Shown here piece by piece: positions 22,957-32,149 of a stretch of DNA of 64,000 nucleotides. Below the pieces are notes generated by a model. That model was not told where the DNA came from. It worked only from the letters and a program-made list of their open reading frames with translations, and ran no database searches. Both the position numbers and the translations under genes were made by a program. Origin of the DNA: Acidimicrobiales bacterium (GTDB lineage Bacteria; Actinomycetota; Acidimicrobiia; Acidimicrobiales; Aldehydirespiratoraceae); the NCBI GenBank assembly GCA_029263175.1, contig JAJCXZ010000049.1, forward strand, positions 1 through 64,000. The letters are read 5' to 3'. Position 1 is the stretch's first letter. Each line of letters starts with the position of its first letter.

Positions 22957-25179
22957 ATGACCGGGCCGGTCGTATTGGCCTCGAAGCTTCAGCCCCCGAC
23001 GTCGCGCCCCGACGCAGTTGCGCGACCCCAACTCGTGGCAGCGCTCGATGCCCGGAGGGACGGTGCACTCTCAGTGATCGTTGCGCCGACCGGGTGGGGG
23101 AAGTCCCAGCTCGTGGCCCAGTGGATCGATGGTCAACACTCGCCGGTTGCGTATGTCGGTCTGGACCGCGCCGACAACGATCCGACCCGCTGTTGGGCTC
23201 ACATCTTGGCGGCCGTCGGTCGCGCCGCAGGGCTGGATCCGGCCCCACTGGCCACCGCTCTGAGGGCGCCGGCGCTCCCCGTGCTCTCTGAAATCGTGGA
23301 GCCCCTTGTCGCCCAGCTCGACGGCGTCGAGCTGCGAGTTGTGCTCGAGGACTTTCACCTCATCACCAGCCCGGCCGTCATCGAGTCCGTAGAGGCTCTG
23401 GTCGACCTGGCTCCGCCCAAGGTCTCCGTGCTGATCGTGACACGAACGGAACCGTCGCTGCATCTGCCGCGGCGACGGGTCAGCGGTTCCCTCAACGAGA
23501 TCCGGCTGGACGATCTCAGGATGGATGTGGCCCTGGCGGGCGATGTCATCTCGGATGCGATCGGGTATGCCCTCGACCCAGACCTCGTTCGACAGCTCGT
23601 GAATCTCACCGAGGGCTGGGCAGCGGGGCTGTACCTGGCCGGCCTCTCGCTGCGCGCCGCTGTTGATCCCCGCGCTTTCGTCGAGTCGTTTGCCGGGGAT
23701 GATCACCTCATCAGCGACTACTTGTCCTCCGAGGTGCTTGCTGGGCTCTCTGACGAGGATCGCCGTTTCCTTCTCGGTACTGCGGTGCTTTCCGAGCTCG
23801 AGCCCGGCCTCTGCGACGAGCTTCTCGGCCGGTCGGACTCAGCCGCGGCCCTCGACCGACTGAGTCGCGTCAACCTCTTCCTCATTCCGATCGATCAAGC
23901 GGGCCGGACGTTTCGCTACCATCAGCTCTTCAGCGATTGGCTCCAGCTCGAGGTCGACCGGATCGACCCGACTGCGCTCCGGGTTGCTCACACGAGAGTC
24001 GCCGAGATCCACGCGGCGCGGGGTGAGCATCTTCTCGCCGTCGACCACGCCCTGTCCGCCGGGGCGGCCGATCTGGCCTTCCAGCTCGTCGGCAGCTCGG
24101 GCATCAGCCTGATCGACGCTGGGCATCACAGCACCGTGGCGCGCTGGTGTTCTCAGCTCCCGGCTACCGACGACCCTGACCAGATGGCTGACCTCGCAGG
24201 GATGCGGGCATGGCTTGGAATCATCGACGGCGATGTCGACGAGGTCGAGCGTCAGTGTGGAGCCGCTCAGCGCGTCCTCAACGGCAAGCCGTGGGAGTCG
24301 CGCTTCGGTCTCGGACGGCCGGGGGAGCTCGACGTCCTACGGAGCTACGCCTATCTGCTGGGCGGATCGTTCCACGCGTCGGTCTCCGCTGCGGAACTCG
24401 CTCGGAAAGGCGGGATGTCTCGGCGAACCGAGGTCGCGCTTGGATACGTGGAAGCCGCCGTCGGGTATTGGTTGGGCGAGCCCGATATGGCTGCCTTCGA
24501 GTCGGCACGGTCGCTCTCCCAGGAGATGCACGATCCGTACGCCGTTCTGCTCGCCGACGCATACCTCGCACTGATCGCACTCGACAGCTTCGACACGCAT
24601 ACGGCGGAACCGCTGATCCAGGCTGCGTTCGACACTGCGCGCGAGGCAGGACTCGAGAGTTTCGGATACGCCGCCGTCTGCCATCTCGCTCGGGCCCGAC
24701 TTCGAATCCTGGTCGGTGACGGATCCGGTGCTGTCGAAGACGCACTCCGTGCCACGGACTTGGCACAGCGGCGCAACGATCTCCCGATCGGGTGCCTCGC
24801 GGGCATGGTCGTGGCTGAAGCGCGGCACGGACTGGGAGATCCGGCTGCATCTGAATCGCTGCAACCGGTGACCGCGGACATCGTCACACTCCCGGATCCG
24901 GGGATTCTCGAAGCCCGGCTCGTCGTCACCGAACGACAGCTCCGGCTTCCTGTTCGTGCGCGATCAGCCCGGTTGAGCGCACCGATCGAAGCGTTGACCG
25001 ATCGCGAGATGCGATTGCTTCGCCTCCTCCCGGGAACACTGAGCCAACGTGAGCTCGGTGACGCCCTCTACGTCTCGTTCAATACGGTCAAGACCTACAA
25101 CCGACAGATCTATCGCAAGCTCGGCGTCTCCTCCCGGGACGGAGCGGTCGCCGCGGCCAGAGAATTCGGGCTGCTCTGA
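22957..25179 (+). CDS. MalT-type LuxR family regulator (LAL)
   Basis: Large ATP-binding regulator of 740 aa. The NTPase has Walker A APTGWGKSQ at 43-51. Walker B is RVVLEDFHLI and a sensor region is VTRTEPSLHLPRRR. Middle residues about 350-640 are helical, TPR-like repeats. The C-terminal LuxR HTH is at about 680-735 (LTDREMRLLRLL, then SQRELGDALYVSFNTVKTYN). I chose ATG 22957 since MTGPVVLASKLQPPTSRP is the normal family start; upstream frame to 22801 is intergenic. It is divergent from the RND/PAP2-kinase operon and is a candidate regulator of it. A hairpin follows the gene. Confidence 0.92.
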   Translation: MTGPVVLASKLQPPTSRPDAVARPQLVAALDARRDGALSVIVAPTGWGKSQLVAQWIDGQHSPVAYVGLDRADNDPTRCWAHILAAVGRAAGLDPAPLATALRAPALPVLSEIVEPLVAQLDGVELRVVLEDFHLITSPAVIESVEALVDLAPPKVSVLIVTRTEPSLHLPRRRVSGSLNEIRLDDLRMDVALAGDVISDAIGYALDPDLVRQLVNLTEGWAAGLYLAGLSLRAAVDPRAFVESFAGDDHLISDYLSSEVLAGLSDEDRRFLLGTAVLSELEPGLCDELLGRSDSAAALDRLSRVNLFLIPIDQAGRTFRYHQLFSDWLQLEVDRIDPTALRVAHTRVAEIHAARGEHLLAVDHALSAGAADLAFQLVGSSGISLIDAGHHSTVARWCSQLPATDDPDQMADLAGMRAWLGIIDGDVDEVERQCGAAQRVLNGKPWESRFGLGRPGELDVLRSYAYLLGGSFHASVSAAELARKGGMSRRTEVALGYVEAAVGYWLGEPDMAAFESARSLSQEMHDPYAVLLADAYLALIALDSFDTHTAEPLIQAAFDTAREAGLESFGYAAVCHLARARLRILVGDGSGAVEDALRATDLAQRRNDLPIGCLAGMVVAEARHGLGDPAASESLQPVTADIVTLPDPGILEARLVVTERQLRLPVRARSARLSAPIEALTDREMRLLRLLPGTLSQRELGDALYVSFNTVKTYNRQIYRKLGVSSRDGAVAAAREFGLL

Positions 25180-25184
25180 GACAT

Positions 25185-25212
25185 TCACCCAGGCCTCTTC
25201 CAGGCCGGGTGA
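25185..25212 (+). terminator. Hairpin after LuxR gene
   Basis: TCACCC and GGCCT (25185-25196, one A bulged) pair with AGGCC and GGGTGA (25202-25212), an 11-bp stem with a 5-nt loop, starting 5 nt after the LuxR stop. A second smaller palindrome GGTGA/TCACC follows at 25213-25224. No T-run, but the position fits termination. Confidence 0.6.
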
Positions 25213-25273
25213 GGTGAACTCACCCGACCGGCGGCGAGAATAGCGTCACCACGAAAACATCGAAGGGTCAACA

Positions 25274-25600
25274 ATGTCGCCCACCTATCAGGATCGTCGA
25301 ATCGTCATCGACAATGAACGGATTCAGGTCCGCTCCTTCCCAAGGACCCGTGAGATCGCGCTCGCCGACGTCCTCGGAGCCGATCTCATCGAGCTCGGCA
25401 TCCTCCGCTACCAACTCGTCGGGATCGGGGTGACTCGGCCGCGGACCTGGTTCACGGCCGATCCCCGCCGTCGCCGTTGTCGGCACGGCATCGAGCTTGA
25501 TGTCGGCAGGATGCTTCGGATCGGCATCACTCCTGATGATCCGGAAGCAGCGCTTGCCGCTATTCGGAGTTTCGCTCGAGCTGAGAGCGACGCCACCTGA
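25274..25600 (+). CDS. Small PH-like domain protein
   Basis: Soluble protein of 108 aa. Alternating strands ending in a helix (RIVIDNERIQVRSF, IALADVLGADLIEL, GIELDVGRMLRIGITPDDPE, AALAAIRSFARAE) resemble bacterial PH-like domains, where the phrase about an exponent or protein lookup ends in a helix such as PEAALAAI. No catalytic motif. ATG 25274 follows GAAGGG at 25262-25267. It is isolated: a hairpin lies upstream and the convergent decarboxylase ends 38 bp downstream. Confidence 0.65.
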   Translation: MSPTYQDRRIVIDNERIQVRSFPRTREIALADVLGADLIELGILRYQLVGIGVTRPRTWFTADPRRRRCRHGIELDVGRMLRIGITPDDPEAALAAIRSFARAESDAT

Positions 25601-25637
25601 TAGGTGGCAGTGCGTGGGATGGGCGGACCCTGGTTGG

Positions 25638-26990
25638 CTACTCCAGCGTCCCCAAGATGAGTTCGACGTCGTCCATGGTGGTGCGGGGGTTGATGAAACA
25701 GAACCGCAGGGCGGTTTCGCCGTCGACCTTGGTGGGGGTGACGAACGCCAGCCCGCGGCGCAGAAGGCGCTCCGACCACTCGTCGTAGGCGGCAGCACTC
25801 CACCCCTTCCGGCGGAAGACCACGATCGACAGGCCGCTCGGCTCGATCAGCTCGAGCTCGGGCTTCTCGGCGATCATCGCCCGGGTCTGTGCGGCGAGGT
25901 CGAGCCCGACCGCGACCGCATCGCGATAGGCGCCCATGCCGTACGCGGCCAGTGAAAACCAGAACGGCAGGCCGCGCGCCCGGCGGGAGAGATGGTGGGC
26001 GAGGTCGCTCGGGTTTCGTTCATCTGCCAGCACATCGAGGTAGCCGGCGTGTTGGGTGTGTGCCGCCGCGGCGAGCTCGGGGTTGCGGTACAGCAGAGCG
26101 CAGCAATCGAACGGGGCGAAGAGCCACTTGTGGGGGTCGACGATGAAACTGTCGGCCCGATCACAGCCGTTGAACAGGTGGCGAGCCTCGGGCACGATGG
26201 CCGCCGCGCCTCCGTAGGCGCCGTCGACATGGAGCCAGAGATCGTTCTCCGCGCACACCGTAGCGATTCCGTCGATGTCGTCGACGATGCCGAGGTTGGT
26301 GCTACCCGCTGTGGCCACCACCGCGAACAACCCTTCGCGATCGGCGCGGCTCATCTGGTCGAGTGCGGCCCGCAGGCCATCGCCGGTGAGCCGCCGGTCG
26401 GCGCCGCTCGGGATGTCGACGAGATCGACATCCATCACGTTCGCGGCTGACTGCACCGATGAGTGGGCTTCCTCGGACGCGGCGATCCTCCACCCGCTTG
26501 CGGGCCGGCCCCTGCGGTTCTTCGCAGTGGTGCGAGCAGCGACGAGCGCCGAGAGGTTCCCTGCGGTTCCGCCACTGACAAAGACCCCGTGCGCCGACTC
26601 CGGCATGCCGATCTCGTCGGCCAGCACGCGTAGAGCTTCGTTCTCGGCGTGCACGGCGCCGGCTCCCTCGAGCCAGCTGCCAGCGAAGATCGAACTGGCG
26701 CCGGTGATCAGGTCGGCAAGGATCGCCGCTTCGGTCGGAGCCGCGGGGATGAACGCGAGGAAACGAGGATGGTCGATCGAGATCGTGGCCGGGGCGAGGA
26801 CATCACCGAACACCCGAAGTGCTTCCATCCCACCGAGACCGTCCTCGGTGATGGTTGGCCCCGCGATCCGGGCGAGCTCCTCGGCCGATCGAGCGCGATC
26901 GAGGGGCGGCGGGTCCATCCGAATGCGGCTGAGCGCATAGTCGATGACCGCCCGTGCCAGTTCGTCGGTTGCCGTGTTGTAGGTGTGCAC
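25638..26990 (-). CDS. Pyridoxal-phosphate-dependent decarboxylase
   Basis: Group II amino-acid decarboxylase of 450 aa (aromatic-L-amino-acid/glutamate decarboxylase superfamily), PLP fold type I. The PLP lysine is in SFIVDPHKWLFAPFDC. Other family segments are GVFVSGGTAGNLSALVAAR, WLHVDGAYGGAAAI and LPFWFSLAAYGMGAYRD. The substrate cannot be fixed; tryptophan, tyrosine or DOPA types are all possible. I chose GTG 26990 because AAGGAGGTG (27002-26994) is a near-perfect ribosome site 5 nt before it. A longer start at 27044 would collide with the ATG of the divergent flavin monooxygenase. The two genes share a 52-bp promoter gap and may act in one pathway. Confidence 0.92.
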   Translation of the reverse strand: MHTYNTATDELARAVIDYALSRIRMDPPPLDRARSAEELARIAGPTITEDGLGGMEALRVFGDVLAPATISIDHPRFLAFIPAAPTEAAILADLITGASSIFAGSWLEGAGAVHAENEALRVLADEIGMPESAHGVFVSGGTAGNLSALVAARTTAKNRRGRPASGWRIAASEEAHSSVQSAANVMDVDLVDIPSGADRRLTGDGLRAALDQMSRADREGLFAVVATAGSTNLGIVDDIDGIATVCAENDLWLHVDGAYGGAAAIVPEARHLFNGCDRADSFIVDPHKWLFAPFDCCALLYRNPELAAAAHTQHAGYLDVLADERNPSDLAHHLSRRARGLPFWFSLAAYGMGAYRDAVAVGLDLAAQTRAMIAEKPELELIEPSGLSIVVFRRKGWSAAAYDEWSERLLRRGLAFVTPTKVDGETALRFCFINPRTTMDDVELILGTLE

Positions 26991-26993
26991 CGC

Positions 26994-27002
26994 CACCTCC
27001 TT
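26994..27002 (-). promoter_or_regulatory. Strong ribosome binding site deciding the decarboxylase start
   Basis: Coding-strand AAGGAGGTG sits 3 nt before GTG 26990 (5 nt from the end of AGGAGG). It decides that start over the upstream in-frame ATG at 27044, which overlaps the start of the opposite gene. Confidence 0.75.
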
Positions 27003-27042
27003 CGCTGTCAGGTTCGACTGTAATGGTCCAGACTCTCTAGCC

Positions 27043-28272
27043 ATGAGCGGTGTGGCGGTGATCGGAGCGGGCGCGGCCGGCCTGGTGACGGCCGCGGAAC
27101 TCCGTGCTGCCGGCCATCGGGTCAGTGTGTTCGAACGGTCATCACATGTCGGCGGCGTCTGGGTCTACGACGAGGGCCCCGGCCGCACGATGTATGCCTC
27201 GTTGCGGACCAACCTGCCTCGTGACCTGATGGCGTTTCGCAGCTACCCGTTCGATTCTCGTGGAGGTGGCGATGACGACGGGCTCCGGTTCCCGTCGCAC
27301 CAGCACGTGCTGGAATACCTGCAGCGATTCGCACAGGCCCGCCAGCTCGGATCCCTGATCGAGTTCGACACGGCGGTGGAGCGAGTTGCGCCCCGCGCAG
27401 ACGGCTGGGCCGTCACGGTCCGTCGGAACGGTGAAACGGAGACCCGTCGGTTCGATGCGGTGGCTGTGTGCAACGGCCACTTCTCGAATCCCCGCTGGCC
27501 GAAGATCGAGGGTGTCGCCGAATTCGAAGGCCTGGTGACGCACAGCCGGGACTATCGACAACCCCAGCCGTTCGAAGGCCGGCGGGTCGCTGTCGTCGGT
27601 ACCGGATCATCCGGGTTCGATCTGGCGGTCGAGATCGCGTCCGTTGCCAGGGAGGTCTTCTGGTGTGGCCGGGACTTCACGGCTGTCCGCCCCTTTCCCG
27701 GGGTGGACAACCTGGCCACCGTGCCGATGCCGGACCTCCTCTCCCGGGACGGCATGGTCGCGGCCGGAGAATCGATCGACCTCGATGCCGTGGTCCTCTG
27801 CACCGGGTTTCACTACGACTTGTCGATCGTCGATGGCCAGGTCGTGTCGGGGGAGGATGCGCCCGGGCTGTATCGGCACCTGCTCCCCATCGCGCACCCG
27901 ACGATGGCGCTGATCGGTATCCCGCAGCGGATCATCCCGTTTCCGTTGTTCGAAATGCAGGCCAAGTGGTTCGGTGCGCTGCTGTCCGGCCATATCGAAC
28001 TCCCGAGCAGAGACCAACGGCGGGTGTGGCTTTTCGACTGGGAGCGTCACTGTCTGGCTACCGGCCGCGAGCCGTACCAGTTCCGGAACATCGGCGAGGA
28101 GCAGTTCGACTACATCGATCAGTTGGCGCTCGAGTGCGGTGCCGACGTGCTGCCGGACTGGTATCGAGCGCTCGCCCACGAAACCCGGGAGAGTCGGATC
28201 GCTCACCCCCTCGACTACCGCGCTCGGCCGATAGCCGTGCGAGGCGACTCTCGGGTCCCGCCGGACAGCTGA
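27043..28272 (+). CDS. Flavin-containing monooxygenase
   Basis: FAD- and NADPH-dependent monooxygenase of 409 aa. The FAD Rossmann motif GAGAAG is at 8-13. The FMO-identifying sequence FEGLVTHSRDY is near 160, and the NADPH motif VVGTGSSG is near 186. The late ATG-motif equivalent is VVLCTGFHYDL near 248. Such enzymes oxygenate N or S atoms of small molecules. Starting ATG 27043 gives the dinucleotide motif at the proper place. It is divergent from the PLP decarboxylase, so amine metabolism is a plausible theme. The MFS exporter follows in the same orientation. Confidence 0.9.
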   Translation: MSGVAVIGAGAAGLVTAAELRAAGHRVSVFERSSHVGGVWVYDEGPGRTMYASLRTNLPRDLMAFRSYPFDSRGGGDDDGLRFPSHQHVLEYLQRFAQARQLGSLIEFDTAVERVAPRADGWAVTVRRNGETETRRFDAVAVCNGHFSNPRWPKIEGVAEFEGLVTHSRDYRQPQPFEGRRVAVVGTGSSGFDLAVEIASVAREVFWCGRDFTAVRPFPGVDNLATVPMPDLLSRDGMVAAGESIDLDAVVLCTGFHYDLSIVDGQVVSGEDAPGLYRHLLPIAHPTMALIGIPQRIIPFPLFEMQAKWFGALLSGHIELPSRDQRRVWLFDWERHCLATGREPYQFRNIGEEQFDYIDQLALECGADVLPDWYRALAHETRESRIAHPLDYRARPIAVRGDSRVPPDS

Positions 28273-28401
28273 GTCGGGAATGGGTGGACACGCTGCCCTC
28301 GCGTAGGGTGCGAGATCACACGTTTTCCGGCACTCGCGTCCTTTGACTTTCGACGGCTGTTCACGAACGGGTTTTTCAGCACCGCATCCCGATGGGCGCA
28401 G

Positions 28402-29592
28402 GTGCTGGCTCGCGGTTGGCTGGTACACGATCTCACCGGCGGATCGGCCACGGCGGTTGGCTGGGTCACGTTCGCCAGCTTCTTCCCGTTCATCGTTGTC
28501 GGACCTGTGGTGGGTGCTCTGGCCGATCGGCTCGATCGCAGGCTCGTGCTCATCTACGGCACTGCGTTCGGCATCCTCGGCGCGGCGACATTGGCGGCGA
28601 TCACCATCGCCGATGTGGTTCAGGTCTGGCATGTGGGAGTTCTTGCGTTCCTGACCGGATCGGCGCAGGCGGCCACGGTTCCGGCGCGGCAGGCGCTCAT
28701 CGCGAACGTGGTGCCCGACGAAGACCTGTTGAACGCGATCGCGCTGGGCGGGATCGCCCAGCACGGGTCTCGCGTCATCGGCCCGCTGTTCGGTGCGGCC
28801 TTCCTCGCTCGCTACGGCACCGAATCGGTGTTCGTCCTTTCGACAGTGCTGTTGTCTTTCGGGCTGGTGGAGCTGTTTCGGATGCGGTATCGCATGGAGC
28901 CCGTCGATCGCTCCGGTGATGACGCCGGCATCCCTGCCGCGATCGTGCGAATTGGTCGAGACCTCGCCCTCGCGGGACGCCACGTCCGTGCCGACCGCAG
29001 GCTGCTGACGATCATTGGTCTGGTCGGTGTTCACTGCAGCTTCACGATGGCGTTCGACGCCATGATGCCGACGCTCGCCGAGAAGGTCGGGGGCTCGTCG
29101 GGCCTCTACAGCTCGATCCTGATCGGGCTCGGCGCCGGTGCGTTGATCGGCACGTTGGGCGTGTCACAGCTCCGACGAGATTCACTGCGGGGGGCCGTGT
29201 TCCTCGTGGTGGGGCTGGGTTCAGGCGCGGCGATGCTCGTGCTCGGCATGGCATCGACCAGATGGGCGGTGCTGCTGGGTGCCGCGCTGGCCGGGCTCAC
29301 CCAGGCCAGCTACATGACGATGTCGGCTACGTTCGTGCAGAAGGTCGTGCCCGACGAACTGCGTGGTCGAGTGATGTCCTTCTACATCATGATCGCGGCC
29401 GGACACATGGCATTCATGAACCTCGGCTTTGGGCGACTCGCCGACATCGTCGACGTACGCCTGCTCCTGGTGGTGCCGGGCATCGTCTGGATGGTCGTGT
29501 TCGCGCTGGCCGGGGCCACGCTGCCGGAGGCTCGCAGCATCCTCCGTTCAGGAGCATTCACGAACACCGCCGTTCGACCGGTGACGGTGTGA
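28402..29592 (+). CDS. MFS transporter (start uncertain)
   Basis: MFS exporter of the MFS_3 (enterobactin-exporter-like) type, about 396 aa from GTG 28402, more if extended. The motif A loop is GALADRLDRRLVLIYG. TM segments are strong throughout. In the same frame upstream, 28318-28401 encodes FPALASFDFRRLFTNGFFS then TASRWAQV, the expected N-terminus and first part of TM1. There is no ATG, GTG or TTG in frame between the FMO stop (28272) and 28402. ATC at 28315, preceded by AGGGTG, would start MTRFPAL, an exact fit. So the gene uses a rare start, or a G was miscalled, or TM1 is truncated. The stop overlaps the hydrolase start. Confidence 0.85.
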   Translation: MLARGWLVHDLTGGSATAVGWVTFASFFPFIVVGPVVGALADRLDRRLVLIYGTAFGILGAATLAAITIADVVQVWHVGVLAFLTGSAQAATVPARQALIANVVPDEDLLNAIALGGIAQHGSRVIGPLFGAAFLARYGTESVFVLSTVLLSFGLVELFRMRYRMEPVDRSGDDAGIPAAIVRIGRDLALAGRHVRADRRLLTIIGLVGVHCSFTMAFDAMMPTLAEKVGGSSGLYSSILIGLGAGALIGTLGVSQLRRDSLRGAVFLVVGLGSGAAMLVLGMASTRWAVLLGAALAGLTQASYMTMSATFVQKVVPDELRGRVMSFYIMIAAGHMAFMNLGFGRLADIVDVRLLLVVPGIVWMVVFALAGATLPEARSILRSGAFTNTAVRPVTV

Positions 29593-30161
29593 GAACCACC
29601 GTCGGGCCGAGCGTGCTGGTGCTGCCCGGGCTAGCCGCGTCCGATACATCGACGATCGCCATTCGCAGCGCACTCTCGGCGCAACGGTGTCGGGTGCATC
29701 GCTGGAATCTCGGACGCAACGTGGGGCCCACTCCTGAGGTCGTCGAGGCCCTCCAGGCGCGGTTCCTCGACCTTGTCGGCCGGGCCGGCGAGCCCATCGC
29801 GTTGGTGGGGTGGAGTATGGGTGGGCTCTACGCCCATCGTCTGGCAGCCCGTTTCCCCGAGCACGTTCGGTCGGTCTCCACCCTCGGCAGTCCACTCGGT
29901 CAGGGTGAGATTCGTCCGTCTCTCGAAGTCCCCACGACGTCGATCTACTCGCGTAACGACAGCGTCGTTGCGTGGCAGAACTCGCTGGTCGATGACCGGG
30001 TGCCACGGCACGAAAACGTTGAAGTGCGCCCCCCACATCTGTTGCTCGGCTTCGACCCTGCAGTGATCTTCGCCGTCGTCGACCGCGTTCGGCAGGATCC
30101 CGGCCGGTGGGAGCCGTTCCGGGCGCCCTTGGCTCTCCGCGCCGCGTTTCCCGTGCGGTAG
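29589..30161 (+). CDS. Alpha/beta hydrolase
   Basis: Small alpha/beta hydrolase of 190 aa. Nucleophile elbow GWSMGG (about 76-81, Ser78) follows EPIALV. The N-terminal VLVLPGLAASD holds the oxyanion region. A C-terminal His is present in RPPHLLLGF, with Asp/Asn in IYSRNDSVV acting as the acid. It resembles triacylglycerol-lipase-like esterases. GTG 29589 overlaps the MFS stop (GTGTGAG, 29587-29593), so it is coupled to the exporter. Confidence 0.85.
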   Translation: MRTTVGPSVLVLPGLAASDTSTIAIRSALSAQRCRVHRWNLGRNVGPTPEVVEALQARFLDLVGRAGEPIALVGWSMGGLYAHRLAARFPEHVRSVSTLGSPLGQGEIRPSLEVPTTSIYSRNDSVVAWQNSLVDDRVPRHENVEVRPPHLLLGFDPAVIFAVVDRVRQDPGRWEPFRAPLALRAAFPVR

Positions 30162-30244
30162 CCCCAGATCGCCTTCCAGACGCCCACCATCTACCCGGCG
30201 CGGCCCCTTAGGCTTCCCCGAGTACTGCATCGTCTGGAGATGTC

Positions 30245-31393
30245 ATGAGAGTCGCGATTCTGACCGGTGGTGGAGACGTCCCCGGGCTCAATCCGTGTAT
30301 CAAAGCGGCCGTCAACCGCATCGCCGACTCGGGCGGTGAGGTCGTGGGTATTCGTCGCGGATGGGGTGGCCTGCTGCACTGCAACCCCGATGACCCGGCG
30401 ACGCTCGATGCGAACACGCTCGCGCTCGATCCGGGTGTCGTGCGTACCATCGACCGCAGTGGCGGCACGTTCCTGCACACGTCTCGGACCAACCCGGGAC
30501 GGGTCGCGGATGCCGAAGTGCCCGACTTCCTCCGAGGTCAGGTGTCCGGCGATCGCCCGCACGACCTGACGCCACACGTCATGCGGGTGTTGGATGTTCT
30601 GGGGATCGATGCGCTGTTGCCGATCGGTGGTGACGACACGTTGTCATACGGGCTGCGGATGCACACCGAGGGCGTGCCGGTCATCGCGATTCCGAAAACC
30701 ATGGACAACGATGTGCATGGCACGGACTACTGCATCGGCTTCTCCACCGCGGTGAGTCGCGGCGTCGAGTTCATCCACAACCTGCGCACGAGCACCGGCT
30801 CCCACGAACGCATTGCAGTCGTCGAGTTGTTCGGGCGCTACTCGGGCGAGACCTCGCTCGTCACGGCGTACCTGGCCGGCGCCGACCGGGCTCTCATCTC
30901 CGAGATCCCGTTCGACATCGATCTGCTCGGCGAGATGGTGCAAAAGGACAAGGCCGACAACCCGTCGAACTACGCCATGATCACGATCTCGGAAGGCGCG
31001 ACCATCGACGGTGGCGAACTCCATCTCAGCGGGGATGCAGACGCGTACGGCCACCGGAAGCTGGGCGGAATCGGGAGGACCACCGGTGACCTTCTCGCGG
31101 AGAAGACCGGTCACGGGATCATCCTCCAGGAGGTTGCGTACCTGATGCGCTCCGGGCGTCCGGACAGCCTCGATCTCATGGTCGCCACCAACTACGCCGT
31201 GATGGCCGCCGATCTGGCTCTGGAGGGTTCGTCGGGCCGCATGGTCGCGCTGCGCTCAGGCACCTACACCAACGTGCCGATCTCGGTCACCGGCGATGGC
31301 GTCAAGCGTGTCGACGTGGACGAACTCTACGACATCAGCCAATACCGGCCGAAGGTGCGCCACGTCGGCGGGAAGCCGATGTTCCTGTACTGA
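30245..31393 (+). CDS. 6-phosphofructokinase, probably PPi-dependent
   Basis: Phosphofructokinase of 382 aa that phosphorylates fructose-6-phosphate. It starts [16 protein letters not shown]. The residues that separate phosphate donors are those of PPi enzymes: GGDDT (Asp where ATP types have Gly) at about 124-128 and PKTMDND (Lys where ATP types have Gly) near 150. The [19 protein letters not shown] and GRYSGETSL segments are conserved. The reaction would be reversible, serving glycolysis and gluconeogenesis. ATG 30245 is preceded by TGGAGA. A hairpin lies downstream. Confidence 0.92.
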   Translation: MRVAILTGGGDVPGLNPCIKAAVNRIADSGGEVVGIRRGWGGLLHCNPDDPATLDANTLALDPGVVRTIDRSGGTFLHTSRTNPGRVADAEVPDFLRGQVSGDRPHDLTPHVMRVLDVLGIDALLPIGGDDTLSYGLRMHTEGVPVIAIPKTMDNDVHGTDYCIGFSTAVSRGVEFIHNLRTSTGSHERIAVVELFGRYSGETSLVTAYLAGADRALISEIPFDIDLLGEMVQKDKADNPSNYAMITISEGATIDGGELHLSGDADAYGHRKLGGIGRTTGDLLAEKTGHGIILQEVAYLMRSGRPDSLDLMVATNYAVMAADLALEGSSGRMVALRSGTYTNVPISVTGDGVKRVDVDELYDISQYRPKVRHVGGKPMFLY

Positions 31394-31422
31394 GTTGGTC
31401 GCCGACTGGCTCTCGACCTCAA

Positions 31423-31451
31423 CCCGCCTGAAGGCGCCTGACAGGCGCGGG
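31423..31451. terminator. Hairpin between phosphofructokinase and GNAT genes
   Basis: GCGCCT (31434-31439) and AGGCGC (31443-31448) form a perfect 6-bp stem around GAC. A longer alternative pairs CCCGCCTG (31423-31430) with CAGGCG and CGGG. It lies in the 75-bp gap between two convergent genes and could terminate both. Confidence 0.5.
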
Positions 31452-31468
31452 ATGCTCTCCACCAATCG

Positions 31469-32110
31469 TCAGCCGAGACCCGGCGTCTTGTTGCCGAGAG
31501 CACACAACAGTTCGTAGAGCGCGCCCAGGGGAACATCCAGCGCCGATGCGGCCGGGACGTCGAGGCGATACTCGACGACCAATGCGTCGCCGTCGATTCG
31601 ATGCGCGCTGGCACTGGTGGCTGAGATGAGGCGCAGCATCGGCCGATTCGCCCGGAGGATCTCGAACCGGAGCGTGTCGACTCCGATGTCTGCTGCGGTG
31701 TGGACGAGTAGCTCGATCAGGAATCGGCCGATACCGCGGCCGTGGTATGCGTCGACGACTGCGAGCGCCGCCTCGGCTGTGGTCGGGTCGGTGTCCCGGA
31801 CCAGTCGAGCTGATGCGATCCCCAGCCCGGAAGTGTCGCCGACCTCTGATGGCTCGCTCGGATCGAAGACGCCCCAGGCATAGTGATTCTGGTGGTCCAG
31901 ATCTGTCAGCGCAGTCGCCATCTGGTCGTTCAGCTCGGGTCGCGCCGCAAAGAAGCGGAAGTATCTGGACTCCTGAGACAGGCGTTGGAAGCCCGCCTGT
32001 AGCGCAGCAACGTCGTCAGCTCGGACAGGCCTGACCCGTACGGTCTCGCCGCTCCGAAGGACGAAGTCCATACCAGCACGAGAGAGGGGTAGCTCCCAGA
32101 CAGGTTCCAT
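31469..32110 (-). CDS. GNAT family acetyltransferase
   Basis: Acetyltransferase of about 213 aa. The acetyl-CoA loop is VVDAYHGRGIGRFLIELL (QxxGxG/A form RGIGR), followed by ANRPMLRLISATSAS. The N-terminal half (VRVRPVRADDVAALQAGF, SRYFRFFAARPEL) is the Pat/GNAT domain often joined to acyl-CoA synthetase-like domains, though here it is alone. I chose ATG 32110 (MEPVWELPLS); GTG 32128 is in frame. It is the last gene of the GerW-permease operon, 39 bp after the permease stop. Substrate unknown. Confidence 0.85.
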   Translation of the reverse strand: MEPVWELPLSRAGMDFVLRSGETVRVRPVRADDVAALQAGFQRLSQESRYFRFFAARPELNDQMATALTDLDHQNHYAWGVFDPSEPSEVGDTSGLGIASARLVRDTDPTTAEAALAVVDAYHGRGIGRFLIELLVHTAADIGVDTLRFEILRANRPMLRLISATSASAHRIDGDALVVEYRLDVPAASALDVPLGALYELLCALGNKTPGLG

Positions 32111-32149
32111 CGCTTCAGCATGGCGCACCGGAGGGACACATCGTCGCGG

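Noticed and set aside
27607-29034. Long minus-strand reading frame (475 codons)
   Set aside because: It is antisense to the flavin monooxygenase and MFS genes, has low-complexity Arg/His content and no family features.
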